From assembly GCA_948144175.1 (NCBI GenBank), contig CANXME010002275.1:1182001-1246000 (forward strand): 64,000 nucleotides of DNA. The letters are read 5' to 3'. The translations under genes were made by a program, and so were the position numbers. How positions within the stretch are numbered: the first letter of the stretch is position 1; each line of letters starts with the position of its first letter. This stretch comes from Closterium sp. NIES-65 (Eukaryota > Streptophyta > Zygnematophyceae > Desmidiales > Closteriaceae). The notes below the pieces were generated by a model. The model was given only the letters and a program-made list of their open reading frames with translations, had not been told where the DNA came from and did no database searches. Positions 20,801 to 31,566 of the stretch are shown piece after piece.

Positions 20801-22532
20801 CAAGCGACTCCAGGCGGCAAAGTCTGTCTCCTGTACTCTAGACAGTCGTAATCCTTTTGCTTGTATATAACAAGTCTTACACTCCCCCGCGAGGGCTTTG
20901 TCAGATTGCTTATAGCTTCTCCCACTACTAGCTCCCATCGGATTAGGAAAGCAAATTGCAGTAAACGAGAAACATACAAGCTGAAGCAACGAGTACAAAT
21001 GCTTTTCCTGACTACATCCGCTCCTTCCTACCTAGGTTCCTTGTCCCGCAAGCTACCTCTTTCCTGCCTAGGTCCCTTGTCCTGCACACTACCTCTATCC
21101 CCTAAGCGCCAGTCAGCCGAGCTGATCGTAAGCTTCAAGGTGCTAGCAGGGTCCCACTGGGCCCACTAGGCATGCACCGCCTTCCAGCCTGGTGACTCCG
21201 AATTGAATTCCCAGGCTGGTAGGAATCGAATTCGCCGCCATCCTCCCCACCCACCTCCTCGAACTCCTCAACAGCTTGACTTTGTATAGTATAGTAACAT
21301 TTCAAAACAAGCAAACAATGTAAACTATAGTACACCCTTACCTCGGTTGCTGTGCAGTTCACACTTAGTTGCCAGCTAAATGTTAATAACGCAAATATAA
21401 GCAGGGGAGGAAATGAGCGGAAGTAAGGGTGGATATGAGTGGAAGCACGGAGGAAATGAGGGGAAGAAGGTACAAACAAGGAAAGCAGGGAGGGAAATGG
21501 GGTGAAGCAAGGAGGAGAATGAGGGGAAGCAAAGAGGGAAATGAGGAGCAGGGAGGGAAATGAGGGGCAGCATTGGAGGAAATGAGGGGAAGCAGGGGGT
21601 GGGGGGGGGGGGGGGGGGGGGAAGAGGGGAAAAATGAGGGGAGCATACGTTTGCATTTGTGAGATATTTTTTTACAGAACTAAATATAGATTCATTGACT
21701 ATACACATAATCTCCACTCCACTACAAGCAGTTTTGAACACTTCTCTCACAATGCGCTCCACGTGGCATCGATCCATCACTTCCCGCCATTTTCTCTCCA
21801 ACTCCCCTAGCCATTCCCAAGGCCGACCACCTTTCTGCGATCAGGGCGTCTCACGCAATCTGAAATCAGACCCCTTTCTCTGATCAGTTACCCGATGACA
21901 TCGTATTTCAGATTGATAAATTTGGAATCGCACCTTGCCTACAAATTTCCTTGGCACATTTGGAACGCATCAGAATATGTGTGGCACACAAGCCTTGCAC
22001 ACGAGAAAAAACCAATTTGGGGATTCCGTGTCAGACACAGGCGTTACCGGAAATTTAATCATCGCAAAGTGTTTACTTGCGAAAAAGGAAAGGCATGTTT
22101 CGTGATCTGGTGCGAGTTAACGATGGTCGCCAATGTTTGACCCTTTTCGTGCGGCAGCAGGGTTACCGCACACAAATCTGGTTAATTTTGTTCCTTTGCA
22201 TATTTTTTTTTAGGTGATACTCATTGTCCGCGGCTCATAAATAGGTTCACGCCAGGTAGACATAAACCTTCGCTCGTACGACTTGCTTGACACACCCTCA
22301 GAGCCACGAGTGATTTGGTTTTTTCTGACCTCGCATCCTCCGACGCAAGCATGGCCTTCGCATCGTCTCTCATCTCTACCTTCCTCTTTGCCTCCAGTAG
22401 TCACTTTCTCTGGCGATCCCGTTATCGCTGACCGTGATTCACTCTAACAACTCCGTGGTGTTCATTTCCAAGTTTACATTTCCTCGGCATATTGGGAGTC
22501 CATGCTAATGACCGCGATGGCGTCACTAAAGG
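20801..22532. other. mostly unassigned sequence between Gypsy-2 and K
   Basis: I recognise no gene. It holds possible Gypsy-2 LTR/leader sequence (to about 21180), a G-rich minisatellite (21395-21645), and AT-richer unique sequence from 21650. A short frame at 22351-22431 (MAFASSLISTFLFASS start, TATA-like cataaatag at 22236) has a hydrophobic N-terminus, but it is only 26 residues and there is no further support, so I do not call it. Confidence 0.5.
21395..21645 (+). repeat. G-rich minisatellite with poly-G tract
   Basis: Degenerate tandem units of the type ggaggaaatgaggggaagc repeat across about 200 bp and end in an almost pure G run of about 25 bases (about 21595-21622). The antisense proline/serine-rich frames are artefacts. 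Confidence 0.85.
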
Positions 22533-22894
22533 TGTGAGGATCTGGTTCAGGAAAGATAAATCTATTGAATGCTTCACCTGGGTACAAGGCGAGGCTATAT
22601 ATAGGCTCGACACAAAGGCAGTAACCCGGGTGTTACTAGAAGGTTCCGTGGGTCGCGAAGCGTCCCAAACGGGTCCTTCCTGAATTCGGTAGAAGGCACT
22701 TCAGTGGCAGCCGAAAAGCCTAGAATTGGTGCACTCAACCTAGTTTGGTGCCTATAACCATAATAACTATAGTAAAAGCAACGAACCTAGGAAATCAAGC
22801 AAAAGCAAGCAAAGAAAGATAAAGCTAAGCTAGATAATGCGTAATAAAGCAGTATCAAGCAAGTAAAGTCTAGCAAAGCCATTCTACTCTCACA
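22533..22894 (-). repeat. LTR of Gypsy K (362 bp)
   Basis: In element orientation it starts tgtgagagtagaatgg and ends gatcctcaca, parallel to 19061-19423, with the same central TATA block (cctatatatagcctcg). It is clearly more diverged from the Gypsy-1 LTR than the LTR pairs of the Copia elements are from each other. Confidence 0.82.
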
Positions 22895-22987
22895 CGTCCC
22901 CCCCTCAAAGCTGGATGGCATAAGAAACACCCTGCTTGACAAGATAATCCTTGAGAGGACGGCGTGCGTTGCCCATGTTGGTGCAAC
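22533..22987 (-). mobile_element. Gypsy element K, 3' end and LTR (minus strand)
   Basis: Reverse complement of a chromovirus 3' terminus related to Gypsy-1: the last pol residues (LKDYLVKQGVS, about 22955-22925), a polypurine tract (gaggggggga complement, about 22898-22908), then a 362-bp LTR (22533-22894). Only this end is present; homology stops near 22987. Fossil fragment. Confidence 0.8.
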
Positions 22988-23250
22988 CCTACGGTTCTGC
23001 ACTTGGCTTGTTGTTCGTGTGCGTGCATGCGTGTGTGCATGGAATGGTATGAGGGCAAGAGATAATATCTATTCCATGCTTATGATAGTGTGTGAACGAT
23101 TAGTCATGATGTCGAGTGTGTGTGTCAAGTCAATAGAGAGTTATCGCTAGTCGCGTATTACGTGGTCATTTGTGTATCGCGCGCGGTTTCTGTTCTGTCG
23201 TGTGTCCCATGCGTGGTTTCTATTTTGTTGTGTGTTGAACGTTCGGCGTG
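22988..23250. other. unassigned G/T-rich stretch
   Basis: No gene or repeat family recognised. The stretch is rich in tgtgtg words and ends in a splice-acceptor-like gtgttgcag at 23248-23256, next to Copia D coding similarity. Confidence 0.4.
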
Positions 23251-23351
23251 TTGCAGATGTGTGCAGCAGACCCATCAAGAACTCAAGGATGAGTTTGTGA
23301 TGAAGAACCCGAGCCTTGGTTTCAAGCTTCAAGTGATTTCGAAGCTCACCA
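23251..23351 (+). mobile_element. Copia D, segment 1 (gag)
   Basis: A short gag-like coding stretch (THQELKDEFVMKNPSLGFKL) interrupted by element N. The target duplication cacca (23347-23351) is repeated at 24630-24634, where D continues. The 5' end of D is not identified. Fossil. Confidence 0.6.
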
Positions 23352-23608
23352 TGTCGAAATATATTTGTCATCTTTTATAACTGCTTGTAGTTGTAGCGTA
23401 GTTATTGTGCTTTGTAGGTGGTGCACCAACTTTGTTTCCTATGCTATATGTTTCTTGAAACCTATAGTGAAATCATTCTTCCCAATTTCTCTCTTCCAAC
23501 TCACTCGATACCTCGCCTAGGAGAAACCCGCTCGATATCCTACTTGGGCCTAGGCTACTAAGCCTAGGCCCTACTTAATCTTAACTCTTTCTCGTTCAAC
23601 TCACGACA
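23352..23608 (+). repeat. 5' LTR of element N
   Basis: TGTCGAAATATATTTG to CTCACGACA, with PBS adjacent. It contains a palindromic ctactaagcctaggccctac block. Confidence 0.9.
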
Positions 23609-23734
23609 TGGTATCAGAGCGACGTTCGTTCTGGCCTCACGTTTCCGCTGCTACGATTTTCTGGTCGCGCGCCTAGGGCGCGTGACGAATTTTTCCTTGT
23701 CCCGCCCCCGGTTGGCGTGTGACGCCTTTTCTGC

Positions 23735-23905
23735 CCGTCGCGCGCCCCGTGGCACGCGACGGTGCCCTTAACCTGCCCATCGTGCGCCCCGTGGCACACG
23801 ATGGTGCCCTGCTCGTCGTGCGCCCCGAGGCACACGATCGGGCCCTTGCTCTTATCTTACCCGTCGTGCGCCCCGTGGCACTGGCACGCGACGGGCCTTT
23901 CCGCC
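23735..23905. repeat. GC-rich dyad repeats inside element N
   Basis: Four imperfect copies of a unit like cgtcgtgcgccccgtggcac-acgacgg, each self-complementary (cgtcgtg/cacgacg) and so able to form a hairpin. Confidence 0.75.
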
Positions 23906-24372
23906 CCTACTCTCCCTGAAGCCGCCCCTGATCCATCTGCGCCGACACCGTTTAGCCGCTCTGCGGCTTTCTTCCCGCCCACCCCCCTCCTCTTTTGTCT
24001 CCCTGCAGCCGTGGGGAGGAGGGTATGGGGGTGGCGGGTGTTGGAGTGTTGGGTCAACTCTCTCCCTTCCCCTCCTCCTTCTTTCAGTCCCACCGCTGCA
24101 GCTGCCGCTGGGGGGGGAGGGTGTGAGGATGTGGGGGAGCAGGGGGAGTGGTACCGGGGTGGCGGGTGTGAGGCAACATGCAGCCGTCCCTCCACCTCTC
24201 CTCTCTTCCCCCCTTCTCTGCTGCTCCTGCAGCAGTGTGGGGGAGGGGAAGGAGGAGGGTGAGGAGATGGAGGGGGTAACTATTCAATGTTAGCCCGCCT
24301 GCAGTACCTGCTGTTGCTTGTTATTCTTTGCATGGCGTAACTACATTTCTACCTACAAGCATTATGGGGGCG

Positions 24373-24629
24373 TGTCGAAATATATTTGTCATCTTTTATA
24401 ACTGCTTGTAGTTGTAGTGTAGTTATTGTGCTTTGTAGGTGGTGCACCAACTTTGTTTCCTATGCTATATGTTTCTTGAAACCTATAGTGAAATCATTCT
24501 TCCCAATTTCTCTCTTCCAACTCACTCGATACCTCGCCTAGGAGAAAACCGCTCGATATCCTACTTGGGCCTAGGCTACTAAGCCTAGGCCCTACTTAAT
24601 CTTAACTCTTTCTCGTTCAACTCTCGACA
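24373..24629 (+). repeat. 3' LTR of element N
   Basis: Partner of 23352-23608, followed by target duplication cacca and then Copia D coding sequence. Confidence 0.9.
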
Positions 24630-27600
24630 CACCAAAAGGGTAGACTTCAAGATAGTGCAAATCGTTGCATTACTTTGTGTACTCTAACATTCCACTTGGT
24701 GTAGGCCCTTGTGGAGGGTAGTTTCGAGACCCTTCTTGGTTGGGGACAGTGTGGCATTGTTCCACATTACTATACCTCGGCTCTTGGGGTTCGAGCGATC
24801 CTTCAAAATGACTTCCGCCGCCGTGAGTTGGCGAGTGCGGATGGTGCCGGGGCAGCAAGCATCGGCCGGGGGTATGGCCGTGGAAGGGGCAGAGGACGAG
24901 GGAGAGGCAGATTCAGCAGCAACAACTTCGGTGGAGGCCACATGAATAGCGGATACGGCAGCGACGACAAGAGCTACGGACGCGCTCGCGGCCGATTCGA
25001 CGGCGAGTGCCACTATTGCCACAAGAGCGGACACATGTGGCGTGATTTCTTCAAACTCCCTGAAAGATGGACCCCTACTCAAGGCCAAGAGGGTAGAGGA
25101 GCAGGAGGGAGAGGAAGAGGCTGTGGAGGCCGTGGAGGTCGCGAAGGTGGTGCTGCAAACATGAAGAGCGGAGATAACGACAAGGAATCGAGCGACTATC
25201 GGTTCCCAAGTCAATTCTTCTTTGTGTCAACGCAAGCACCGGCTGCACCAGAGGAGGATGAAGGCTTTGATGAGCCTGCAGTTGTGGGGAAGGTGACCCT
25301 ATAGTCCCTGGATTATTGGGTGATCAATAGCGGCGCTACCTATAGCATGACACCTCGTGTGGACTTGCTCACCGAACTCGAACCGTCACCGGTGAAGCAT
25401 GTCACATCAGCTTTGGGGCAGCAAGCAGAGGTGAAAGGCATGGGCAAGGCCATGTTTAAGGGTGCTGATGGGAAGATGGTGGGCCTCAAGAACGTGCTTT
25501 GGGTGCCCAGCCTTGCAGCCAACCTGATTTCCGTGCGGCGGTTGCAAAAGGCTGGCATGGACACGAACTCGAAGGGAGCCAAGACCTACACTGCAAGGAT
25601 TGGCGAGCGGATTCTCTGGGACCTTCATGAGGATAGAAATGTCTACAATGACATGTGGCAGATCCCTGTGGTCCCAATGCCTAAGGAGAGGCAAGTGGCA
25701 GCAAGCGTTAGCACCAAGGGTGAAGCGGTTGGTAGCAGCTATAGTGCGAACGATGGCGCCAAGGAGAACGAGTCCAAGAGGAGCCATCTTGGAGGGACCA
25801 GCAAGCTGGCTGCTCACAAGGAGAGTGGTGCAGGAACCAAGGAGCAGCATAAGGGTGAGAAAAACCCCGAGGCAGCAGCAGAGGAGGACTACGGAGAAAG
25901 CATGTGGGACGCTATGCGAGCGCGGCATTCTCCAACCCGACTTCGGCTACGGGGGAGTGTGATTGGCTCACCTTGCATCGGCGCATGGGGCATGTGGCCC
26001 TGCCGATCTTGCAGCAGCTAGTGAAGAATGAGATGGTTGCTAGCATACGTGTGAAGGGGGGGCCCGATGAGGTACTTGGCTGCCCGACGTGCATGCAAGC
26101 TAAGTTCAACCGTTTCCCGTTCTCGACTTAGGAGGCAACGGCTAAGGCACCACTTGATGAGGTGGTGATGGACATGGCGGGCCCCTTGAAGCTTGGAGCT
26201 GCTAGAGCAGAGTACTTCCTCACCATTGTGGACGTCTACACCCGCATGACCTGGGTGTACGTGCTGTCTAAGAAGAGCGACGTGGCTGAAACGGTGAAGA
26301 CCGATTGGTTGCCGATGGTGGAGCGGCAACAACACCGGCTAATCAAGTCGATCTGCACTGATCGAGGGGGAAAGTTCCTGAACAAGGAATTCGGATTGTG
26401 GCTGAAGAAGAATGGTATAAGGCACTCCCTCGCCATGCCATACTCCCCTGCAAGGAACGGCATCACCGAGCGAGCGAACCGCACAATCACGGAGACGGCA
26501 CGCGGGTTGCTCATCGAAGGCGGACTACTTGACTACTTCTGGCCTGATGCGGTGCGGGGTGCATGTGCGGCCAAGGACAGAGCCTTGACTCATGTCGGAG
26601 TAGACAAATGGGTGCCGTATGTGGAGTGGATTGGAAGGAAGCCCAAGGAGGATATGCTTCGGGTGTTTGGGTGCATGTGCATGGCGCTCGTGCCTAAGCA
26701 TCTTTGGCACAACAAGCTTTGTGCCAAGGCGATATGGGCTGTGCACTTGGGCATGGCTCAAAATAGCAAGGGGTGGCTTCTTAGGGACCCATTCACCAAG
26801 AAATTCTTGGTGAGCAGGGACTGCAAGTTCATGGAGAACTTGATGTACAAGAATTGGAAGGCAGAGAATGAAGCAAAGATAGGCGTGCGGTTTGGAGAGG
26901 TGAAGAGTTCCTGTTTGGAGCATGTGGAGCTGCCTCTGGACCTGAGCAGTGGCAGCACCACCACAAGGCAATCTTCCCTCGTGAATGGGGGAGAGGAGGC
27001 CAAGGATGTAGAGGAAGAAGAGGAGGAGGAGCAGCAAGTGAGCGAGCGTGCACCGACACTTCCTTCCCGCACAACGAGTGCTCCACAGATCCAAGCCACA
27101 CCGCAGCAACGCCAAGGCCTTCAAGTCCCTGCAGCTGAGGAGTAAGGAAGGGGCAAGAGGAGAGTCCAAGCCCCTAATAGGGTGACCTATGATGCACCGA
27201 GAAAGCCGGGAAAGTCAGCCTTGGCCGGAGCGGCAATGATGGTCGGAGATGACGAGGAAAGCGACTACGACGACTGTGCCTTCGTGTTCTTCTCTCCGGA
27301 AGAGATGACGGGGGAACCAGCAGCTCTCAAGGAGGCTTTGGAGAGTAGTGATGCTGAGGAGTGGAAGAAGGCAATGGAGAGCAAGCTGAAGAGCATTGAG
27401 GAGAACGACACGTGGGAATTGGTGGAGCTAACGGAAGGGCATAAGGCGATAACATCCAAGTGGCTCTTCAAGATCAAGTCGGACGCTGACGGCAAGATCG
27501 AGCGCTACAAGTCTATGCTTGTGGCCAATGGGGTACCAGCAAAAGGAGAAGGTGGACTTCAAGAAGTTTTTTGCCCCTGTGGTGAAGCCCACAACACTGC

Positions 27601-27880
27601 GGACCCTACTCGCGGGAGCTGCCATCAAAGGATGGGTGGTGAAGCAGATGGACATCACCACGGCATTCCTCAACGGCGTCCTAGAGGAAGAGATTTTCAT
27701 GGCGCAGCCTAAGGGATTTGACGATGGTAGTGGCAGAGTGTGGAAGCTGAAGAAGGCCCTCTATGGGCTCAAGCAAGCCCCTAGGCAGTAGTACTTGAAG
27801 CTGCGCGAAGTGTTGGAGGAGATCGGCTTCACTCCCTCAACGGTCGATCACTCCTTGTTCATGTTAGTAGGTAAAAAAGT
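24630..27880 (+). mobile_element. Copia D, segment 2 (gag zinc knuckle to RT)
   Basis: Gag C-terminus with RGRGRGRG-type RNA-binding repeats (about 24880) and a zinc-knuckle-like CHYCHKSGHMW (about 25007); protease-like WVINSGATYSM (about 25317); GAG-pre-integrase (LHRRMGHVALPIL, about 25975); integrase core (DMAGPLKLGAARAEYFLT about 26170; ICTDRGGKFLNKEFG about 26350; RNGITERANRTI about 26455); RT N-terminal half (TWELVELTEGHKAI, TAFLNGVLEEEIF, ALYGLKQAPRQ, about 27410-27790). RNase H is absent; similarity ends near 27880. It is a different Copia lineage from B/C/F/H, with conventional composition. Fossil, several breaks. Confidence 0.85.
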
Positions 27881-28220
27881 CGGCTCCTATCTGAAGGTTA
27901 TCTGCGGGGTCGTCCACGCTTACCGCACCAAGCGGAGAGTCACTCGACAACGGTAGTAAGCTAGACTACGGGGGTGGCACAAACTACTAGGAGTGATCGT
28001 AGCTTTGCTTGCGTTCCTTACCACATGCACATTCACGGGATAAATTGGCAAGAGTTTCACTAGCAAAGTCGAAATTACATAATGATTGAACAAGCAGCGA
28101 CAACAATGACTACATCAGGCACCTAGCAACTCTGCAGCTAGCCTGGTCGACCGCCAGCACAGCTTGGTCGACCGCCTACCAGTGTTGCGTAGAGGAGCCG
28201 CACCAGCACTGCGGGAAGGC
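27881..28220. other. unassigned stretch between Copia D and M
   Basis: I recognise no coding or repeat family here. It contains several gtcgac words near 28145-28180 that foreshadow the tandem repeat to the right. Confidence 0.4.
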
Positions 28221-28300
28221 GACCTGCCAATAGAGCAGGTCGACGGCGTGCCAATAGAGCAGGTCGACGACGTGCCAATAGAGCAGGTCGACGTCGATCT
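28221..28300 (+). repeat. 24-bp tandem repeat at the left border of Copia M
   Basis: Three units of gtgccaatagagcaggtcga-type sequence (24 bp) read in frame as (L/V)PIEQVD(G/D). They run directly into RT coding sequence (LPLRQINVKNSFLYA). Confidence 0.8.
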
Positions 28301-28912
28301 ACCACTTCGGCAGATCAACGTGAAGAACTCTTTCCTCTACGCATTATTGGATGCTGTAATCTACGTGGAGCAGTTGCACATATATGACGAAGGAGATTCT
28401 CGTGCGTGCCAGCTACGAAGGTCCCTTTATGGGATTAAATAGGCACAAAGGCTCTGGCAGCAGTACCGGCACAACATCTTGATAGAAATAGGCTTCAGCC
28501 AGCTGCCTCAGGATCTTGGGATGTACCGCCGCGATTTCCACGGCGAATATATCCCTCTCACGATCTACGTCGACGACCTCATCTATACAGGGTCAAGCAA
28601 TGAGCTACTTGAGCTTTTCAAGAAGAATCTCGAAGAACGCGTCGACGTTACCTGCAACCATGACGTGAATCAATTCCTTGGGTTGAGCATCTCCTACTCG
28701 CCAAGCCATTATCAGCCAGGTATGCAGAAGAACTTGGCAAACGCTTCAACATTGCGCCTGCACCGCTCTCCTCGCCTTTCCGCACCCCGGGACTGAACCA
28801 CGAACCTGATAACAAAACCCTGTCCCCTGCTGGACTTTAGACTATCCAACAGCAGCTGGGATGCCTGCTTTTCACCTCTATCACGTGCAGGCCCAATCTC
28901 TCGTACATCGCG
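28301..28912 (+). mobile_element. Copia M, segment 1 (RT)
   Basis: RT of the E-type Copia lineage: QINVKNSFLYALLDAVIYVE matches E's RQIDVANAFLYAPVDAEIFV; SLYGIK; the YVDD-containing LTIYVDDLIYTGSSNELLEL (about 28558-28617); FLGLSISYSPSHY; RPNLSYIA just before the solo LTR. The 5' part of the element is missing to the left. Fossil, several breaks. Confidence 0.8.
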
Positions 28913-29055
28913 TGCCAGAATATTGTATTTGTCTAGCCTGCAGTGGGGTACTCTATAGCGAGTACAACCCAATTTAGGGTTTCCCATATGTACTCAACTG
29001 CTTGCTAGTGCAACCCCTCTTCCTTTATTTCTGCTTCTGCCTGCTAATCTTAACA
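28913..29055 (+). repeat. solo LTR (143 bp) with target duplication tcgcg
   Basis: Starts TGCCAGAATATTG and ends CTTAACA. Flanks carry the identical 5-bp duplication tcgcg (28908-28912, 29056-29060). It matches the LTR of element G (36496-36676) in blocks such as tctagcctgcagtggggtac. Copia M coding similarity continues in register on both sides, so this is an LTR left by recombination of a complete insertion. Confidence 0.88.
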
Positions 29056-29693
29056 TCGCGAGCCAACTGGCTTAGTATTCACGAAAACCAACGGCTGAGA
29101 ACCTTCTGGATCTTCAGCAGGCCTCCCAATTCTTCATCTCTACTCCCAATATTGGGCTTTGCTACTCCACAGTCCCAACCGCGTCGTTCAACCTCGTCGG
29201 CTACGTAGATGCCGATCATGCCGCTGACCCCGACAATCGACGGTCCAGGACCGGCTTTCTGTTCCGCCTCGAGCCCAGCTGCCCCATCTCCTGGAACTCA
29301 CAGAAACAGGAGCCGGTTGCCCTTTCATCGGCGGAAGGCGAATTCGTTGCAGCAACAGCAGCTGTTTGCGAAGGCCTCTACCTACAGGAGCAGCTGCAGG
29401 AGGCGAAAATTCCAGCTCCGTTGAACTTCCGCCTGCATTGCAACAACCAGAGTGCGATCAGGATCGCGAACAAACCTGGATTCGTCAACCGCAACAAACG
29501 CATCGCGATGTGGTACTTCTTCGTTAAGGACGAAGTTGACAACGGCAAGGTTGGCTTGACCTACTACCCGACGGGTGATATGGCGGCTGACTTTCGCATG
29601 AAGAAATTGCCACGTCAGCGGTATCAGCACTCTCCTAACTCAGCGGAGTAGTCAAGCGGGTCAAGACCTGCTACAGCCAGGAATGAAAGAGGG
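29056..29693 (+). mobile_element. Copia M, segment 2 (RNase H)
   Basis: RNase H of the same element: VGYVDADHAADPDNRRSRTG (about 29195-29255), LSSAEGEFVAAT, CNNQSAIRIANKPGF and AMWYFFVKDEVDNGKVGLTY, close to E's RNase H (FCDNQSAIRIANKNGF). A purine tract (gaatgaaagaggg, 29681-29693) ends it. Confidence 0.8.
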
Positions 29694-31036
29694 TGTTACG
29701 AATAGTGAAATGAGAAAAGGAACAGTGCATTCCTAACCGCAGCAATCAAAGCATGTAGTATCGAGGCTGAAGACGAAAAGGCAGAAGTGACGCGAAGGGT
29801 CATACGGTTACGAAGCATCTGGACCGTTAAGGCAGATGACATCAGGCAACAGCAGTGGCGAGGATTCTGCCCGAACAGTTTCGTAACCGTCTGGAGTCGC
29901 GTGGTTGAGTTTTGCTGCAATAAGGGAATGTGCCCCTTAGAGTACGGGGCATGCAACGGTAGGTCGTTTTGTATTCCATCTTATACTTTCATTTACATCT
30001 TTGTATTTGCATGCTTTAATCATCTCAAGCATTTTAAATTTACTATATTTTGATGTCAAGGGCCCACCACTACCAACCAACTGTGTGCGAACCTTCCCGA
30101 GGTGATCCAAGGGTCGATCAACATCTGATCGCAGCAGTAGGAACTTCCTTACTATCTAGTCCACCCCACGTACAGGTAGATGCCTACAAAGATTAAGCTT
30201 CTGTATTGCTAGGTGTGAGATGCCCATTAAGTATTTGACTGAAAGATGCATGTGTGAAAAAATGGCATACAGAATTTTCTGGATGGGACAATACGTGTCC
30301 TTGCACCGGTAAAGAAAGGCTATGGTCGAATTAGTTTTGAATGATGCCACTAGCTTATCAGACTCCTGGTTATCACCTCAGCCCCATTAAATACACTGTC
30401 AACAATTAGTCGCTCTTCCAGTCTGATTTTAACGAGTCCGATATCTCCTTGTCAGCTGTTCTTGCGGGACCAATAACAGGGAACCGTCGCGCGCTGCAGC
30501 ATTTTATCCAAACCGCCATTTAGCGGCTCGCATGTGTTGTCTCTTGTCCGTATCCCAAAGTACGTGCACAGTACATAGTTAATGTTTTGTTGCTAGTTTG
30601 TCGGCGGCAGAGAGCTGGCCCGGTTAAGTTTAATTTTTAATTACGTTACACTAAGTGCGTTAACCTCAACAGACTGCACCCCTTCAACTGTTTTCGGGCA
30701 GGTGTCGTCAATCAAACGTTTATCCGTCGGTGAGGTTTTCTCGTGTGCCTGGCCACCTGCCAACCTGCCGCCAGTGTTTTTTTCGCTACTTGCATTTCTT
30801 GTGGCTTGTGTGAAGTCAATCGGGAATGCATCGTTTTGGAGGATTGTTCCTCTGACACAGAAAACCGCAATCGTGTGTACAGAAGTGCTTTCGCCTATGT
30901 TTTTTTTGGGTTGCGTAGCAACCCTTTATATTTGGTTTCACATTTTGGGGATATCATTCAAAGAGTGTTTTTTTTTTTTTTTGTGAATGGGTATGCACTA
31001 CAGTAAAACAAAAGCATACAGAATTCGCAGTCGTAA
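29694..31036. other. Copia M 3' LTR start, then unique AT-rich sequence
   Basis: The M 3' LTR probably begins TGTTACGAATAGTG at 29694, since E-type LTRs begin TGTTGGG after a similar purine tract. Its end, perhaps near 30000, cannot be fixed without a partner LTR. From about 30060 to 31036 I recognise no gene; there is a T run at about 30965-30983. Confidence 0.45.
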
Positions 31037-31563
31037 GGACGCGGTGCATATCGGCCAGATCTGAGTGCGATCGCATCAGATTGGGGCGGAACACCATTTC
31101 TGAGAAGCCTCAGTGGTATTTGAGGCAATCGCATGCAATCGGGGGCAATCCATCGATTGCGATCGGTCGACTCGATCTGACGCAATCTCTTGCGATCGAC
31201 AGATAGCCTCGGATCGCAGCGACAGCTGCGAACGGTAGCCCTCCTGCCGAAGATTTTAGCAGCACCATTGGATATCGCGATATCAGACTTTCCACACGCG
31301 CCTGCCCCCCAAAAGGGGCTACACTGTAATTGCGCTATTCAAAATTTCGCCAGGGGTTTCCAACTCTGTAGGGAAGGAACGAGTGAATTGCACAAAGCCC
31401 TCGCGGCTGATTCTCATTTACTTCCCCGAAATTCATTGTCTGATCGCGCGGCTCAGGACGCAATCGACAGATTGCCTAAGATTGGTGCAATCTCATGCAA
31501 TCTGATCCGACCAGACCCGATCGGACGATCTGAGACGATCGATCGCCCGATCTGCACCCGTCC
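31037..31563. mobile_element. candidate MITE (527 bp), imperfect TIRs, TAA flanks
   Basis: The left end GGACGCGGTGCATATCGG and the reverse complement of the right end GGACGGGTGCAGATCGG match except for one inserted base and one mismatch. Both ends are flanked by taa (31034-31036, 31564-31566), the 3-bp duplication size of PIF/Harbinger elements. Subterminal regions are rich in gcaatc/gatcg words on both sides, and no coding sequence is present. The superfamily is inferred only from the flank length; other TIR families are possible. Confidence 0.45.
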
Positions 31564-31566
31564 TAA

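Larger units (their letters stand above)
23352..24629 (+). mobile_element. non-autonomous LTR element N (1278 bp)
   Basis: Two 257-bp LTRs (23352-23608, 24373-24629) with three differences by eye, flanked by the 5-bp target duplication cacca. PBS TGGTATCAGAGC at 23609 is the plant initiator-tRNA-Met type; a polypurine tract (attatgggggcg) precedes the 3' LTR. The 764-bp interior has no gag or pol, only GC-rich dyad repeats (cgcgccccgtggcacgcgacgg type, 23735-23900) and C/T- or G-rich stretches. It would depend on another Copia element's enzymes. LTR and overall size are above the usual TRIM range; it looks structurally whole. Confidence 0.9.

Noticed and set aside
21135-21801. Pro/Ser/Phe-rich minus-strand frames
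   Set aside because: Antisense of the G-rich minisatellite and poly-G tract.
22351-22431. Possible first exon of a host gene with a hydrophobic N-terminus and an upstream TATA-like box
   Set aside because: Only 26 codons, no downstream exon or homology, and the K LTR follows within 100 bp; not enough to call.
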